Assembly (NCBI GenBank): GCA_013812565.1
Contig: JACCTF010000629.1
Span: forward strand, 1 to 8,368
Length of the DNA: 8,368 bases
Direction of reading: 5' to 3'
Source of the DNA: Pyrinomonadaceae bacterium
GTDB taxonomy: Bacteria > Acidobacteriota > Blastocatellia > Pyrinomonadales > Pyrinomonadaceae
In this document: piece after piece, positions 6,873-8,368 of the stretch
How the letters are laid out: each line of letters opens with the position of its first letter
Numbering within the stretch: the stretch's first letter is position 1
Program-made: the position numbers and the translations under genes
The notes under the pieces: model-generated
Seen by the model: the letters and a program-made list of their open reading frames with translations, nothing else
Told to the model about the DNA's origin: nothing
Databases searched by the model: none

Positions 6873-8368
6873 CTATTTCTTAGCTCCACCTATGGCCCGT
6901 GCCAGTCTGTAACGTACACGCTCGTACTCATCGCCGGTTTCGGCGAAACCGATTGTCAGCTTCGCATCCGAGAAGACTCGCGGCACAACTGTTCGCAAAG
7001 CTTCGTCCACCAACGAATTCAGTCCTAGTTTGCGTGCGAGCGTCAGGTATTGATGATCTTGCAAACCGCGCCGGAAGTTTGCCAGTTGCACCGTGGAGAC
7101 TGGCCCGGCAATCCTTCGGTCTTCTTGCGGGTGCAGATTATCTTCGCCGGGATAGATGAGGACGCCGTCACCGTTGATGTAGCCTTGATCGTTAATCGAC
7201 TTGCGCTGCTGCTTGCGATTGTCGAACGTAATGGGGTTGGCCCACACGTTCTGCCGACGTTCGCCCTGTTTCTGGTTGTTATGCCGCCAATGAACGCCGT
7301 GCCAGTAGAAATAGACGTTTATCTCGTGCTTGAAGCAGGCCCAGATAATAGCTCGCGGATCGGTCGCCGGGGCGTCAATGACAACGGCTCCGCCGTGGGG
7401 CCGCCCGCCGTTGTAAATCCAGTAATCACGCCCGCTCGCCCGCTCCCTCTCTGCACGATCGATGTCGTAACCTTGTGGTCCTGAATCCCAGATGTCGATG
7501 GCTCCATCCAGTTCCTTTGTATATTGCTTGGTGACGAAGATCGGGAGCTTCTTTCCCGGCCCGGAATTGGAGTGGATGTTCTTTGCAATTCTCCAAATGC
7601 GCTCGTATTCAGATGGACTCGGCTCATCCGGCATATACAGGAAGGTGATTGCGTCGGGCAGAACCTTTTTGAGAAACGACATCCACTCGTCGGATTTTCT
7701 CCACGCGCTCTGGCGTTCGTCGTAACCATTACCCGGCCCGTAAAAAGAGGCCGGGATGATTCTGTTGCCGACGTTCTCGCCCGGCCCTTCGTAGCCGCGC
7801 GCCAGTGTGAAGTCGTCGCCACGAAAACGATTGATTGCCGCTTGTACTGTCTCGATGTCGTAGGCGTGGACAAGCTCGACGCGCTGGCGATGAGCGAAGC
7901 GATGATACTCTGCGTCAAGGTTGCGTCCCTGATACAACTGGGGTTGCAAGCTCTCGTAAAAGATCATCGTGTGCATGCTGTTCTCATCAGGCAGGGTGAA
8001 ATTGAACAGCTCAAGCTCTATTGGAATGGTCTTCTTTTTGCCTTCAGCATTCACTTCGACGCTGCCTTCGTAGTCGCCAGCCGGAAGATTACGGTTCGTA
8101 TAAACCTCAATCCAAATGGCTTGATTTTGAAGGGGAGCGACTTTGAGCGGGAACCCGCCTCTGCCGGGCTTCGCGTTTTCAGAAACGAGTTGAACGGGCT
8201 TCCAGCCAACCGGATCTTTCGGGGCGGAAGGGGAGCCGGTGCTAAACACCCAACTCGCGCGTGAAGCCCCGGCAACGTACATGTAGTTAACGGAAAAAAG
8301 CTGTAAGGGACGCCCGACGTAATCGGTCGGATCGGTTGCGGGCGGGGCATACGTGATCTTTCCTGAAC
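6873..8368 (-). CDS. DUF4091 / GH123-like glycoside hydrolase (N-terminus cut off)
   Basis: The frame is open from the window edge to the TAG at 6875-6873, giving 497 complete visible codons; the true start is upstream. An internal Met at 8282 is not the start, because the 28 codons before it are open and read as protein (for example YVGRPLQLFSVNY). The visible part begins in a beta-sandwich region (NQAIWIEVYTNRNLPAGDYEGSVEV) that precedes the barrel in GH123-type proteins. The barrel has FLYMPDEPSPSEYERI, with an adjacent Asp-Glu pair (visible residues 247-248) placed like the catalytic pair of GH123 beta-N-acetylgalactosaminidases. It continues to INVYFYWHGVHWR, then GDGVLIYPGED and VSTVQLANFRRGLQDHQYLTLARKLG, the hallmark of the C-terminal DUF4091 region. 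It probably cleaves a glycan outside the cytoplasm, but the sugar is not determined. Export is assumed, since the signal region lies outside the window. Confidence 0.88.
   Translation of the reverse strand, partial: SGKITYAPPATDPTDYVGRPLQLFSVNYMYVAGASRASWVFSTGSPSAPKDPVGWKPVQLVSENAKPGRGGFPLKVAPLQNQAIWIEVYTNRNLPAGDYEGSVEVNAEGKKKTIPIELELFNFTLPDENSMHTMIFYESLQPQLYQGRNLDAEYHRFAHRQRVELVHAYDIETVQAAINRFRGDDFTLARGYEGPGENVGNRIIPASFYGPGNGYDERQSAWRKSDEWMSFLKKVLPDAITFLYMPDEPSPSEYERIWRIAKNIHSNSGPGKKLPIFVTKQYTKELDGAIDIWDSGPQGYDIDRAERERASGRDYWIYNGGRPHGGAVVIDAPATDPRAIIWACFKHEINVYFYWHGVHWRHNNQKQGERRQNVWANPITFDNRKQQRKSINDQGYINGDGVLIYPGEDNLHPQEDRRIAGPVSTVQLANFRRGLQDHQYLTLARKLGLNSLVDEALRTVVPRVFSDAKLTIGFAETGDEYERVRYRLARAIGGAKK

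Noticed and set aside
7524..8264. Plus-strand open frame of 246 codons
   Set aside because: It lies wholly antisense to the GH123-like gene, whose motifs are clear; no domain or ribosome site supports it.
8280..8282. ATG at 8282 as the true start of the GH123-like gene
   Set aside because: The frame continues open to the window edge with protein-like sequence, and the visible part begins inside a domain, so this is an internal Met.

Overview
The window is a run of four genes, all read from the minus strand, so they are transcribed from high to low coordinates. All four look like envelope or secreted proteins of a heterotrophic Gram-negative bacterium. Three show a signal peptide; the fourth is cut by the window edge before its N-terminus. 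The combination of a DUF5107-TPR protein, a DUF4091/GH123-like protein, an exported amidohydrolase and a soluble quinoprotein dehydrogenase, together with intergenic repeats of the 'CCACAGAGGCACAGAG' type and moderately high GC, suggests Acidobacteriota (Blastocatellia-like). Planctomycetes or Verrucomicrobia relatives are also possible. This placement is inference from gene content; there is no marker gene in the window.

In transcription order: (1) 8368-6873 is the C-terminal part of a DUF4091/GH123-like glycoside hydrolase, with its N-terminus outside the window. (2) A 125-base spacer (6872-6748) follows, with no clear feature. (3) 6747-3250 is a very large exported protein with an N-terminal DUF5107 (aldose-epimerase-like) domain and a long C-terminal TPR array. 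(4) 3249-1786 is an exported metal-dependent amidohydrolase whose ATG abuts the TAA of the TPR gene, which implies translational coupling. (5) A 160-base spacer (1785-1626) holds an imperfect inverted repeat. (6) 1625-1 is a PQQ-dependent dehydrogenase of the quinoprotein glucose dehydrogenase type, running off the window at its C-terminus. Nothing on the plus strand looks like a real gene.

The genes fit extracytoplasmic breakdown of sugars or small organic molecules: a glycosidase, a sugar-binding or epimerase-like scaffold, a hydrolase and a periplasmic oxidase of sugars or alcohols. No known named pathway joins all four, so a joint role is a hypothesis.

The most unusual points are: a repeat of the same family lies just ahead of the signal-peptide region of two different secreted-protein genes, and the reading frame stays open through both copies; the amidohydrolase has His where the family normally has the catalytic Asp; and DUF5107 is joined to about 600 residues of TPR.
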